Assembly (NCBI RefSeq): GCF_003581425.1
Contig: NZ_QXTG01000003.1
Location: 293 to 64,292, forward strand
Direction of reading: 5' to 3'
Origin: Amnibacterium setariae
GTDB lineage: Bacteria > Actinomycetota > Actinomycetes > Actinomycetales > Microbacteriaceae
DNA length: 64,000 bases
The position numbers and the translations under genes are program-made. Of the stretch, positions 23,894-30,257 are shown in pieces. A model generated the notes under the pieces. The model had not been told where the DNA came from, made no database searches, and saw only the letters and a list, made by a program, of their open reading frames with translations. Every line of letters begins with the position of its first letter. The stretch's first letter is position 1.

Positions 23894-23965
23894 GCCGCCG
23901 GTCACTCGACCGTGGCACGCTCGTGGGCGCGACGGCGGCACCGCGGTCGGGAGCCGGAGGCAGCC

Positions 23966-24037
23966 ATGACCAGCACCGAGACGGGACGCGTCGCCGCCCG
24001 GGCGCACCGCGCCGACCTCCTCTTGCCGCGGGCCTGA
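23966..24037 (+). CDS. Possible 23-aa peptide ORF upstream of MarR gene
   Basis: A short frame MTSTETGRVAARAHRADLLL plus PRA, with GGAGG 5 nt before its ATG. It ends 20 nt before the GTG of the MarR-type gene. It may be a leader peptide controlling the operon or a chance frame. The good Shine-Dalgarno, in contrast to the poor one of the MarR gene, is the main support. Confidence 0.35.
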   Translation: MTSTETGRVAARAHRADLLLPRA

Positions 24038-24057
24038 CGGCCGGTCGGGTCGGAGCA

Positions 24058-24492
24058 GTGGACGGACCTCAGGCGGCCGGGCGGCGCGAGAGCCCGACCG
24101 TGGCGCTGCTCGCGCTCGCGTCGATCGCCGAGCGGCGCCTCGAGGCGGAACTGCGCTCGCGCCGGCTGACGCTGCGCAAGTACGCGGTGCTCGGGCACAT
24201 CGCCGGTACGGCGCAGATCTCCTACAGCGAGATCGCCCGTCGATCGGGCATCACCGTGCAGAGCGCGCACGCGCTGGTCCGCGCGCTGATCGACGAGGGG
24301 CTGGTCGAGGCCGCCGAGACCGGGACCGGCGTCGCTGCGCACCTCTCCGTGTCGGCCGGCGGTCGCGATCTGCTCGACGAGATGGCGGCGGCGGTCGAGC
24401 GGCTCGACGCCGAGCTGTTCGCCGGGCCGCCGCTCGCGCCGCTCGAGGAAGCGCTCCGCCGCGCGGCACGGGAAGGTCCTCCTCGACGCTGA
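24058..24492 (+). CDS. MarR-like winged-helix regulator, 144 aa
   Basis: A MarR-type regulator. The DNA-binding region reads LRKYAVLGHIAGTAQISYSE followed by IARRSGITVQSAHALVRAL and VEAAETGTGVAAHLSVSAGG, the recognition helix and wing of the family; flanking helices serve dimerisation. The GTG at 24058 is a tentative start: only GGAG 2 nt upstream is visible. Two membrane-protein genes follow, and the 48-nt gap contains a large palindrome with two TCAG-N5-CTGA sites, so it probably controls the downstream genes and perhaps itself. The signal is unknown. Confidence 0.8.
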   Translation: MDGPQAAGRRESPTVALLALASIAERRLEAELRSRRLTLRKYAVLGHIAGTAQISYSEIARRSGITVQSAHALVRALIDEGLVEAAETGTGVAAHLSVSAGGRDLLDEMAAAVERLDAELFAGPPLAPLEEALRRAAREGPPRR

Positions 24493-24532
24493 CCTTCAGT
24501 TAGGCTGATGCCAGCATCAGTCGAACTGAAGG
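24493..24532. promoter_or_regulatory. 40-bp palindrome, probable MarR operator overlapping the RBS
   Basis: The two 20-bp halves match at 17 positions. Each half contains its own TCAG-N5-CTGA palindrome, as expected for two MarR dimers side by side. The AAGGAG Shine-Dalgarno of the next gene overlaps the right end, so in RNA the hairpin could also hide the ribosome binding site or act as a terminator. Confidence 0.6.
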
Positions 24533-24540
24533 AGTTCCGC

Positions 24541-24999
24541 GTGGGCCCCGTCCTCCTCGTCGTGCACGTGCTCGCGGCCGTCCTGTTCGTGGGGCCCGCC
24601 GCCGTGTCGGCATCGCTGTTCCCGGCGGCCGTGCCGCTCGGTGTCGGAGAGGCGCGGCGACCCCGCGACGAGCGCCGCAGCGCGGACGCGGCGCGCCTCC
24701 TGCACCGCGTCTCCCGCGTGTACGGGCTGCTCGCCGTCTCGGTCCCGGTCGCGGGCATCGTGCTGGGGCTGCTGTGGGGGAAGTTCGACGAGGCCTGGCT
24801 CGTCGTCGCGCTGGGCCTGACCGTCGCTGCCGGCGTGCTGCTCGCGGTCCGGATCGTCCCCGGCCAGGCCGCGATGCTGCGACGCCCGCCCGGCCGCCGC
24901 GAGGTCGCGTCCGCGGCGGCGCTCGTCGGGGTCTTCAACCTGCTCTGGGTGGTCGTCCTGGTGCTCATGGTGCTGCAGCCCGGCGCTCCGGAGCGATGA
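24541..24999 (+). CDS. Four-helix integral membrane protein, 152 aa
   Basis: A membrane protein with four hydrophobic segments (VLLVVHVLAAVLFVGPAAVS; GLLAVSVPVAGIVLGLLWG; WLVVALGLTVAAGVLLAV; ALVGVFNLLWVVVLVLMVL). The first segment with its His resembles DUF2269-like proteins, but this assignment is weak. The GTG at 24541 is chosen because AAGGAG lies 6 nt upstream; an in-frame ATG at 24508 lies inside the palindromic operator. It is co-expressed with the MarR gene and overlaps the next gene by 4 nt. Possibly an efflux or redox-related membrane component under MarR control. Confidence 0.7.
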   Translation: MGPVLLVVHVLAAVLFVGPAAVSASLFPAAVPLGVGEARRPRDERRSADAARLLHRVSRVYGLLAVSVPVAGIVLGLLWGKFDEAWLVVALGLTVAAGVLLAVRIVPGQAAMLRRPPGRREVASAAALVGVFNLLWVVVLVLMVLQPGAPER

Positions 25000-25277
25000 T
25001 GCGGCGCGGACGGCCCGTGCTCGTGGCGCTGGGCCTCCTCGAGCTGGTCACGCTGGCCGCGCTGCTGGCCAACCTCGTGACGGTGCACGACCTGGTCGTC
25101 GCTCGGATCCTGGGGCCCGTGCACGGCGCGGTCTACCTGGTCGTCGCCCTCGTCGCACTGCTCGCTCCGGGCCTGCGCTGGCCCGTACGGCTGCTCGGGC
25201 TGCTCCCGGTCGTCGGGGGAGCGGCGGTCGCCTGGCGCGTCCGGCGGGCCGAGCCGGCGGAGGGCGACGCGGGATGA
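24996..25277 (+). CDS. Small membrane protein, DUF3817-like, 93 aa
   Basis: A protein with three hydrophobic segments. The motif ELVTLAALLANLVTVHD followed by GPVHGAVYLVVALVALL resembles the DUF3817 family of small membrane proteins. The ATG overlaps the previous stop codon (ATGATG), so it is translationally coupled; a second ATG follows immediately. Presumably it works with the preceding membrane protein. Function unknown. Confidence 0.7.
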   Translation: MMRRGRPVLVALGLLELVTLAALLANLVTVHDLVVARILGPVHGAVYLVVALVALLAPGLRWPVRLLGLLPVVGGAAVAWRVRRAEPAEGDAG

Positions 25278-25337
25278 GGGACGGCGTCGGCGTCCGCGGA
25301 CGCCGTTCCGGCTCGGGGACCGCGCCGCCCTCGGCCC

Positions 25338-25979
25338 TCAGGCCGCCAGTCGGAACGTCGTCGCGAACCGGTCGAGGAGCAGCCCGTCGCCCGAGCGGAC
25401 CCGGACGAGCCCGTCGGTGATCGCGCGTTGCGGCGCGATCTCGCCGGTGATGAGGCGGTGGATGGCCCGGCCGCCCTCGAACACGAGGTCCGCGGGGCCC
25501 GGCCCGCGCTGGACGTCGAGCGCGGGACCGTCGACGCGGATGAGCAGCTCGGCGGCGTCGAGCCGTGCGGCGTAGGCGGTCGGCGGCAGCCCGGCGGCCG
25601 CCTCCGGCCGGAACGCGCTGCGCAGGTCCATCGTCATCGAGTCCGGACTGATCGCCTGCTCGTCGCGGGCGCCGCCCATCGCCTTGAACCCCCAGGCGCC
25701 GAGCGCGAGCACCACGGGCTCGAGCTCCCGGCCGAACGGCGTCAGCTCGTAGACGATCACCCGCGACCGCGGCGCTCGACGCAGCACGCCGGCCTCCTGC
25801 AGCTCCTTCAATCGGGACGCGAGGATGTTCGTCGGGATGCGGGGGAGGCCCGCGGCGAGCTCCCCGTACCGGCGGGGCCCGACCAGGAGGTCGCGCACGA
25901 TGAGCAGCGCCCACCGCTCGCCGATCAGCTCGAGGGCCCGGGTGATCCCGGAGGACTGGCCGTAGTCGCGCGCCGCCAT
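25338..25979 (-). CDS. HxlR-family transcriptional regulator with SCP2-like C-terminus, 213 aa
   Basis: An HxlR-type winged-helix regulator: ITRALELIGERWALLIVRDL, GPRRYGELAAGLPRIPTNIL, SRLKELQEAGVL and YELTPFGRELEPVV are canonical and occupy residues 10-95. The rest (about 110-213) resembles a sterol-carrier-like small-molecule domain often fused to such regulators. ATG start at 25979, only 7 nt after the VOC gene stop, so the two are one operon. Two adjacent palindromes upstream of the VOC gene (26456-26488) are likely operators for it. Confidence 0.9.
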   Translation of the reverse strand: MAARDYGQSSGITRALELIGERWALLIVRDLLVGPRRYGELAAGLPRIPTNILASRLKELQEAGVLRRAPRSRVIVYELTPFGRELEPVVLALGAWGFKAMGGARDEQAISPDSMTMDLRSAFRPEAAAGLPPTAYAARLDAAELLIRVDGPALDVQRGPGPADLVFEGGRAIHRLITGEIAPQRAITDGLVRVRSGDGLLLDRFATTFRLAA

Positions 25980-25986
25980 CGCGGCG

Positions 25987-26424
25987 TCAGGCCTGCTGCT
26001 GGCTCGTGAACGCCTCGGGGCCCTGTTCCGCGGCCCGGGGGTCCATCCATCCGAAGTCGACGACGTTCCCGTCGGGGTCGGCGAGGCCCTGCTGGTACAT
26101 GAAGCCGAAATCCTGCGGCTCGCCGAGGCGCTTCCCGCCCGCGGCGACGCCGGCGGCGACCCGGGCGTCGACCTCGTCCCGGCTCTCGACGAAGATCGCG
26201 GTGCCCGCGGTGGGGCTCTTCGCCGGGTCCCCGATCGGGAGCTCGGTCATCGTCTGGAAGAACTCCCGCGTGAGGATCATGAAGTAGCTGTGGTCCGGCT
26301 CGACCACGACGCAGGCCGCGTTGTGGTCCGTGAACAGCGGGTTGATGGTGAAGCCGATCGCCTCGTAGAACGCCTTCGCGCGCTCCAGGTCGGTGACGGG
26401 CACGTTGACGAACATCGACGGCAT
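25987..26424 (-). CDS. VOC-superfamily (glyoxalase-like) protein, 145 aa
   Basis: A glyoxalase/bleomycin-resistance-fold protein of the VOC superfamily. It opens MPSMFVNVPVTDLERAKAFY and has GFTINPLFTDHNAACVVVEP, then FMILTREFF and a second half with GFMYQQGLADPDGNVVDFGW. This family of about 140 residues is often annotated as a lactoylglutathione-lyase relative without proven activity. GAGGAGG sits 4 nt before the ATG at 26424, which decides the start over a longer frame. It is co-transcribed with the HxlR regulator and probably part of its electrophile/stress response. Confidence 0.88.
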   Translation of the reverse strand: MPSMFVNVPVTDLERAKAFYEAIGFTINPLFTDHNAACVVVEPDHSYFMILTREFFQTMTELPIGDPAKSPTAGTAIFVESRDEVDARVAAGVAAGGKRLGEPQDFGFMYQQGLADPDGNVVDFGWMDPRAAEQGPEAFTSQQQA

Positions 26425-26455
26425 CGGGGCCTCCTCGGTCCGCATCGACCCTCGA

Positions 26456-26488
26456 TGTGGACGGCGTCCACACTTGCAAAGAACAAGT
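26456..26488 (-). promoter_or_regulatory. Two abutting palindromes, probable HxlR operators and promoter
   Basis: TGTGGACGGCGTCCACA (26456-26472) is a perfect 17-bp palindrome. ACTTG-N7-CAAGT (26472-26488) shares its edge base with it. A TTGACG -35-like box on the minus strand (26493-26498) lies just upstream, so a bound HxlR protein could block the VOC-hxlR promoter. Confidence 0.6.
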
Positions 26489-26551
26489 AGCACGTCAAGG
26501 GCTCGTCGCGCCCCCGCGAAGAGCCGGCCCGGCCCGTCGGCCGGAGGAGGG

Positions 26552-27526
26552 TCAGGTCGGCTCGTCGGGATCGTCCACCGCGGCGGTGAACTGGCGGGCG
26601 ACCTCGACGACCGCCGCACGGAGCTCCTCCCCGCCCTCGACGCGGAAGGGGAACGGCACGACCGACAGCCACTCCCGCGCGTACATGCCGGGGCTGCTCG
26701 TCGTGCCGACCAGCACGCAGCCCGCCTCGTGCGACTCGAGCCGGCCCATCGGCGGCCGGATCCACGGCCGCACCTCCTCGATCGGAGCGGAGAACACCAC
26801 CCGCGTCGGGTAGCGCCACCCCGCGCCGAGGTTCTCGCCGAGCGCGGCCACCGGGTCGAGGTCGTCCGGCGGGTCGAACCGGCGGGTCGTGCGCCGCACC
26901 GACCGGATCCGGTCGGCGCGATAGGTGCGGATCGCGTCCACGTGGTGCGCCCAGCAGAGCAGGTACCAGCGGCCGTGGCGCGCGACCACGCTCCACGGGT
27001 CGACGTCGAGCTCCAGCTCCGCGCCGCGCTCGCTGCGGTACTCGATCACCACGCCGCGGCGCGCGGCGATCGCGCCGATCAGCTCGTTCGTCAGCAGCGG
27101 GTCCGGCTGCTGGTCGGCCCGCTCGTCCGGGGTCGCGGCCGCGCGCTCACGGAGCAGCGCCGCCTGCCGGCCGACCGCGTCGGGCAGTGCGCGCACGACC
27201 TTCTGCAGCGCGCCGCCGATCAGGTCGTCGTCCCGTCCCGCCTCCGGCCTGCCGCCCAGCACCTGGAGCACGAGGCCGAGCGCCTCCTCCTCCGTGAAGC
27301 CGACCGGGGCGAGCGTCGTGCCCCGGCCGAGGCGGTAGCCGCCTGAGGGGCCGCGGGCGCCCTCGATCGTGATGCCGGCGTCTCGGAGGGTGGCGACGTA
27401 CCGGCGCGCCGCGCGCTCGGTCACCCCGAGGCGCTCCGCGAGGGCCTCCGCGGAGATCCCCGGATGCAGCCGGAGGACGTCGAGCGCCCGGATCGCCCGA
27501 GCGGTCGGGCTCGGGCTGTCCTCCAT
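26552..27526 (-). CDS. YafY-type HTH/WYL-domain transcriptional regulator, 324 aa
   Basis: An HTH_11-WYL regulator. N-terminal RAIRALDVLRLHPGISAEAL followed by AERLGVTERAARRYVATLR is the winged helix; the WYL domain is seen in ARHGRWYLLCWAHHVDAIRT followed by YRADRIRSV (about residues 185-215), and a C-terminal WCX-like extension carries VVFSAPIEEVRPWIRPP. WYL proteins often sense nucleic-acid or nucleotide ligands. ATG start at 27526. A short possible gene (27559-27777) precedes it by 32 nt. The target is not evident. Confidence 0.93.
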   Translation of the reverse strand: MEDSPSPTARAIRALDVLRLHPGISAEALAERLGVTERAARRYVATLRDAGITIEGARGPSGGYRLGRGTTLAPVGFTEEEALGLVLQVLGGRPEAGRDDDLIGGALQKVVRALPDAVGRQAALLRERAAATPDERADQQPDPLLTNELIGAIAARRGVVIEYRSERGAELELDVDPWSVVARHGRWYLLCWAHHVDAIRTYRADRIRSVRRTTRRFDPPDDLDPVAALGENLGAGWRYPTRVVFSAPIEEVRPWIRPPMGRLESHEAGCVLVGTTSSPGMYAREWLSVVPFPFRVEGGEELRAAVVEVARQFTAAVDDPDEPT

Positions 27527-27558
27527 CGCAGCAGGCTAGGGCGCTCCGGCGGCCTCGA

Positions 27559-27777
27559 TCAGCAGAAGGGGCCGGGCAGGTCGCGGCGGGGAGGGGTCGG
27601 GACGGTCGCGCCCGACGCGACCGGGGATCGGCGCAGGCGATGCTGCGCCCACAGGACGAGCGCCGGGGCGTGGGCCGCCCAGCCCACCGGCCCGTGGGTC
27701 AGTCGCACGAGGGCGAGGGTGGTGATCGGACCACTCGGTCGGACCGCGGGTGCGGTCGTGGTGTTCGCGCTGTTCAT
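27559..27777 (-). CDS. Hypothetical protein, 72 aa
   Basis: A possible small gene upstream of the WYL regulator. The translation starts MNSANTTTAPAVRPSGPITT and contains WAAHAPALVLWAQHRL; no domain is recognised. TACCGT lies 7 nt before the ATG with no Shine-Dalgarno, the leaderless arrangement seen at several genes in this window. Composition is Pro/Ala/Arg rich, so a chance frame cannot be excluded. Confidence 0.4.
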   Translation of the reverse strand: MNSANTTTAPAVRPSGPITTLALVRLTHGPVGWAAHAPALVLWAQHRLRRSPVASGATVPTPPRRDLPGPFC

Positions 27778-27937
27778 GCGGTCGACGGTAGAAGCAGATC
27801 CGGACGGAATCGGTCCGCATCTCGATCGCAACCGCAGGTACCGGACGTGAAGCGTCCGCAATGCATCCCCGCGGCGGTCCGTCGTCGTGGCCCCGGTGCC
27901 GGAGGTCGATCGGCGGAGGCGGCGCACGGTCCCGCCG

Positions 27938-28102
27938 TCAGTCCGGGCGCGCCTTTGCCCAGAGGCGCGGCCCCGTGTGCCCGTTCGAGCATCGCCACGC
28001 GGACGCGCCGTCGCCGGCCTCCTCGGCGGTCGCGAGGATCGCCCATGCGTCGCAGCCCGCACGAGGGCAGGGGACCGCTCGGTGGATGACGGGCCCGGTC
28101 AC
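27938..28102 (-). CDS. Small Cys/His protein, possible zinc ribbon, 54 aa
   Basis: The chosen GTG gives VTGPVIHRAVPCPRAGCDAW, then a short Ala/Glu linker and WRCSNGHTGPRLWAKARPD. The arrangement C-x4-C-(about 20)-C-x3-H resembles a small zinc-binding module. It lies 22 nt after the desaturase stop codon on the same strand and is probably co-transcribed with it. There is no clear Shine-Dalgarno, but the frame shows consistent codon bias and four potential metal ligands. Confidence 0.5.
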   Translation of the reverse strand: MTGPVIHRAVPCPRAGCDAWAILATAEEAGDGASAWRCSNGHTGPRLWAKARPD

Positions 28103-28124
28103 CGGGGCTCCAGCGCGGCGCGCA

Positions 28125-29228
28125 TCAGGCGGTGCGGAGGGTCCGCGCCGCAGGGCAGTCGAACGGGTCGGCGTGACGGACGCCGACCTGGTGGATGTGG
28201 CGCAGCACGATCCCCCAGGCCGTGCCGAACCGGTTCTCCTCGTAGGCGATGCCGAGCCGTGCGCAGTGCGCTCGGACGAGCGGCCGGACGCGGCGCAGGT
28301 TGGCGCTCGGCATCGACGGGAAGAGGTGGTGCTCGATCTGGAGGTTCAGGCCGCCCATGACGTGCTCCATCGGCAGACCGCCGCTGATGTTCCGCGAGGT
28401 GAGCACCTGTCTGCGGAGGTAGTCGACCTTCTCGTCGCGGCCGATGATGCGCATGCCGGTGTGGTTGAGCGAGAACGTGCCGCCCATGTAGACGCCGAAC
28501 AGCGCGACCTGCACGAGGAGGAAGACGGTGCCGAGCAGCGGGCCGAGCACGAGGACGAGCAGGGCCGCGAAGCCGATCAGTCGGATCGCGATCATCACGC
28601 CCTCCTGCAGTCGATGGGGGTGCTTCTCCCCGCCCAGCACCGCGTTTACGGCGCTCAGGTGCAGGTCGGCGCCCGCCAGGGCGAGGATCGGCAGGTAGAA
28701 GTACCCCTGGCGCGCGGTCAGGCGACGGCGGAGTCCCGAAGGGCGGGCCTCCGCGTCGGGAACGAAGACGATCGCGCCCGGGAGGATGTCCCCGTCGCGC
28801 CCGAGCGTGTTCGGGTTCGCGTGATGGCGCGTGTGCTTGTTCATCCACCAGCCGTAGCTGAGACCGACCACGAGGTCGGCCAGCACGCGTGAGACGAGCT
28901 CGCCGCGAGGCCCGGAGGAGAAGATCTGCTTGTGCGCGCTGTCGTGCGCGAGGAAGGCGACCTGGGTGCAGAGCACTGCGAAGTAGGCCGCGACGAGCAG
29001 CTGCCACCACGTCCGACCGAGCGTGAGCAGCAGGGCGAGGCCGACGGCGAACAGCGCGGCCAGCACGATGCCGCGGAGGGCGTACGAGCCGGGACGGCGA
29101 TCCAGCAGGCCCGACTCCTTCACCTGCCCGATCAGCACGGCGTAGTCCTGGGCGTGCGCCGCCTGCGCTCCGCCGGACCGGGTGGTGCGCGGCTCGGTGC
29201 TGCGGATGGACGGGACTGCGACGCTCAT
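28125..29228 (-). CDS. Membrane acyl-lipid fatty acid desaturase, 367 aa
   Basis: A membrane di-iron desaturase that introduces double bonds into acyl chains. The three His boxes are present: HDSAHK near residue 95, HTRHHANP near 132-136, and IEHHLFP near 300; a Gln/Glu-type third box is usual in front-end desaturases. Four hydrophobic helices flank them. The ATG at 29228 gives MSVAVPSIRST; TACCGT lies 6 nt upstream, compatible with leaderless expression, and GGGAG abuts the ATG. An in-frame upstream ATG at 29330 adds a Pro/Arg-rich stretch and is less likely. Probable role: adjusting membrane fluidity, for example in the cold. Confidence 0.93.
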   Translation of the reverse strand: MSVAVPSIRSTEPRTTRSGGAQAAHAQDYAVLIGQVKESGLLDRRPGSYALRGIVLAALFAVGLALLLTLGRTWWQLLVAAYFAVLCTQVAFLAHDSAHKQIFSSGPRGELVSRVLADLVVGLSYGWWMNKHTRHHANPNTLGRDGDILPGAIVFVPDAEARPSGLRRRLTARQGYFYLPILALAGADLHLSAVNAVLGGEKHPHRLQEGVMIAIRLIGFAALLVLVLGPLLGTVFLLVQVALFGVYMGGTFSLNHTGMRIIGRDEKVDYLRRQVLTSRNISGGLPMEHVMGGLNLQIEHHLFPSMPSANLRRVRPLVRAHCARLGIAYEENRFGTAWGIVLRHIHQVGVRHADPFDCPAARTLRTA

Positions 29229-29407
29229 CTCCCGACGGTACGGACGCGGCGCAGCCGGCACATCCCCCGGGCGGGGTGCCTCCCGGCCCCCTGCTCCGGT
29301 ACTGCGGCACGGAAGGACTGTCGTGCGCACCGCGCCTGACGGAGGGGAGCCGCGGGTGCCCCGACGACGGCGAAGGCCCGGAGTTCCAGAGGAATCCGGG
29401 CCTGGCG

Positions 29408-29481
29408 TAGCGGGGGCGGGACTTGAACCCGCGACACCACGATTATGAGCCGTGTGCTCTAACCACCTGAGCTACCCCGCC
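29408..29481 (-). tRNA. tRNA-Met (CAT)
   Basis: A 74-nt tRNA with acceptor GGCGGGG/CCCCGCT (G-U at the end), D arm GCTCAGGTGGTTAGAGC, anticodon loop CTCATAA (CAT) and T loop TTCAAGT. It lacks the three G-C pairs of initiator tRNA below the anticodon, so it is elongator Met; tRNA-Ile2, modified at C34, is the alternative. Confidence 0.92.
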
Positions 29482-29522
29482 GCGAGGACCTGCGGCCGCG
29501 GGGTGCGCGACCGGCCTGTCCG

Positions 29523-29594
29523 AGCCCCGAAAGAGGATTGAACTCTTGACCTTCTCCTTACCATGGAGATGCTCTACCACTGAGCTATCGGGGC
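29523..29594 (-). tRNA. tRNA-Thr (GGT)
   Basis: A 72-nt tRNA with acceptor GCCCCGA/TCGGGGC, anticodon arm TCTCC-ATGGTAA-GGAGA giving GGT, T loop TTCAATC and discriminator T. It lies 41 nt upstream of tRNA-Met on the same strand, and the two are probably transcribed together. Confidence 0.96.
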
Positions 29595-29902
29595 CTGCAT
29601 CGAGCCCGTCGCCGGGCCGGAAGCGACGACGACTCTAGCATCCCGCTCCCCGCTCCCTCTCCGCCTGCCGGCTCCGTGTCGCCTCGCGCCGGAGGGGTGC
29701 GCCGGCCGCCCTTCCGCTGCCACGAGGCGGTGGCGGCGTGGCGCTCCGAGCCCCTGTCCGAGGGGCGTGGGATCGTGGCGTCCAGCCCGCGACACGCCGC
29801 CCGAGCGTGTTCCGCAGCCCGTCGAGCCGCATGGTTCCGGGCGACACGCTGAGAACCCTCCGACACAACATCTAGGGGCTCGATTCTCCGGACCCCCCGG
29901 GA
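29595..29902. other. Intergenic region without a supported gene
   Basis: No convincing protein gene. On the minus strand a TAGAGT box (29632-29637 on the plus strand) lies about 38 nt upstream of tRNA-Thr and may be its -10 element. Open frames here have Arg/Pro-rich composition typical of random high-GC DNA. The plus-strand promoter at 29903 begins the small-peptide unit. Confidence 0.6.
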
Positions 29903-29908
29903 TATAGT
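29879..29908 (+). promoter_or_regulatory. Promoter of the 27-aa peptide unit
   Basis: TATAGT (29903-29908) is a near-consensus -10 box. A weak TCGATT -35 (29880-29885) lies 17 bp upstream. The predicted transcript starts near 29915. Confidence 0.6.
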
Positions 29909-29914
29909 GGTTCC

Positions 29915-30010
29915 ACTCGCTCCTCGAGCGGGGGCCGCACATCGTGCGGGAGCAGTGCACACCCGCCGCCGACTGGGGAAGGTCGACGGCAGCGAGCGGA
30001 AGGAGCGGTC
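29915..30010 (+). promoter_or_regulatory. Highly structured 5' leader of the 27-aa peptide
   Basis: Three consecutive hairpins can form: about 29916-29932 (7 bp, CTC loop), 29935-29949 (CCGCAC/GTGCGG, ATC loop) and 29965-29990 (GCCG..GAC/GTC..CGGC, 8-nt loop with one C-A mismatch). Nearly the whole leader is paired up to the GGAAGGAG ribosome binding site. It may be a cis-regulatory RNA, or the transcript may be a small RNA that also encodes a peptide. Confidence 0.5.
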
Positions 30011-30094
30011 ATGAACTTCGACACGGAGAGCATCGACGGCTACGCGATTCCGGTCGACCCGATGGATCTGCTGCAGTGCGACAGCTGCCAGTGA
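30011..30094 (+). CDS. 27-aa micropeptide with C-terminal CxxC
   Basis: The peptide begins MNFDTESIDGYAIPVDP and ends MDLLQCDSCQ. It has a strong GGAAGGAG 5 nt before the ATG, a near-consensus -10 box about 100 nt upstream, and a 16-bp terminator 32 nt after the stop, so it is the only coding frame of its transcript. The peptide is acidic (five Asp/Glu against no Lys or Arg), unlike chance frames in this genome, which are Arg/Ala/Pro rich. The C-terminal CDSC could bind a metal or form a disulfide. No signal peptide, maturation enzyme or exporter is adjacent. I do not recognise the family; a signalling, metal-related or regulatory role is speculative. Confidence 0.65.
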   Translation: MNFDTESIDGYAIPVDPMDLLQCDSCQ

Positions 30095-30126
30095 CGAGGT
30101 CGATCACCGATCGCTGACCACGGTCA

Positions 30127-30165
30127 CGAAGGGCCCCTGCGAATCCCGATCGCAGGGGCCCTTCG
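30127..30165 (+). terminator. Strong intrinsic terminator after the 27-aa peptide
   Basis: Arms 30127-30142 and 30150-30165 pair perfectly over 16 bp around a 7-nt loop. The stem lies 32 nt after the peptide stop codon and may also serve the convergent aldo/keto reductase gene. Confidence 0.85.
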
Positions 30166-30257
30166 CCGTACCCGGCCGGTCGTCGCGCGGTGGCCCGGGC
30201 GTCACGCGGTGCGCATGCGGACCGCGCGACGGCACAGGGACCGCGCGACGACGCGGA

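Noticed and set aside
20828-23940. The similar strings GTGGCACGCTCGTG at about 20828 and 23917 as possible sigma-54 promoters
   Set aside because: The first lies at a coding overlap; actinobacteria of this type generally lack sigma-54, and no matching spacing to TTGC is seen.
21224-24007. Very long open frames antisense to the Gfo/Idh/MocA and GH127 genes (similar ones at 31881-34511, 19312-20000, 45283-47000)
   Set aside because: They lie opposite well-supported genes and translate into Arg/Ala/Val/Asp-rich sequence without domains, the usual shadow of high-GC coding DNA.
27774-27866. A 30-aa Cys-containing frame (starting MHCGRFTSGTCGCD) overlapping the start of the 72-aa hypothetical gene by 4 nt
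   Set aside because: No Shine-Dalgarno, and its stop overlap is explained by the leaderless start of the next frame; evidence is too weak to call it a gene.
28100-28126. An 8-residue frame (MRAALEPR) starting in the desaturase stop codon (TGATG)
   Set aside because: Too short to support. The downstream 54-aa Cys/His frame is the better explanation of this region.
29408-29481. Reading the CAT-anticodon tRNA as initiator fMet
   Set aside because: Initiator features (mispaired first base pair C-A and three G-C pairs at the anticodon stem) are absent.
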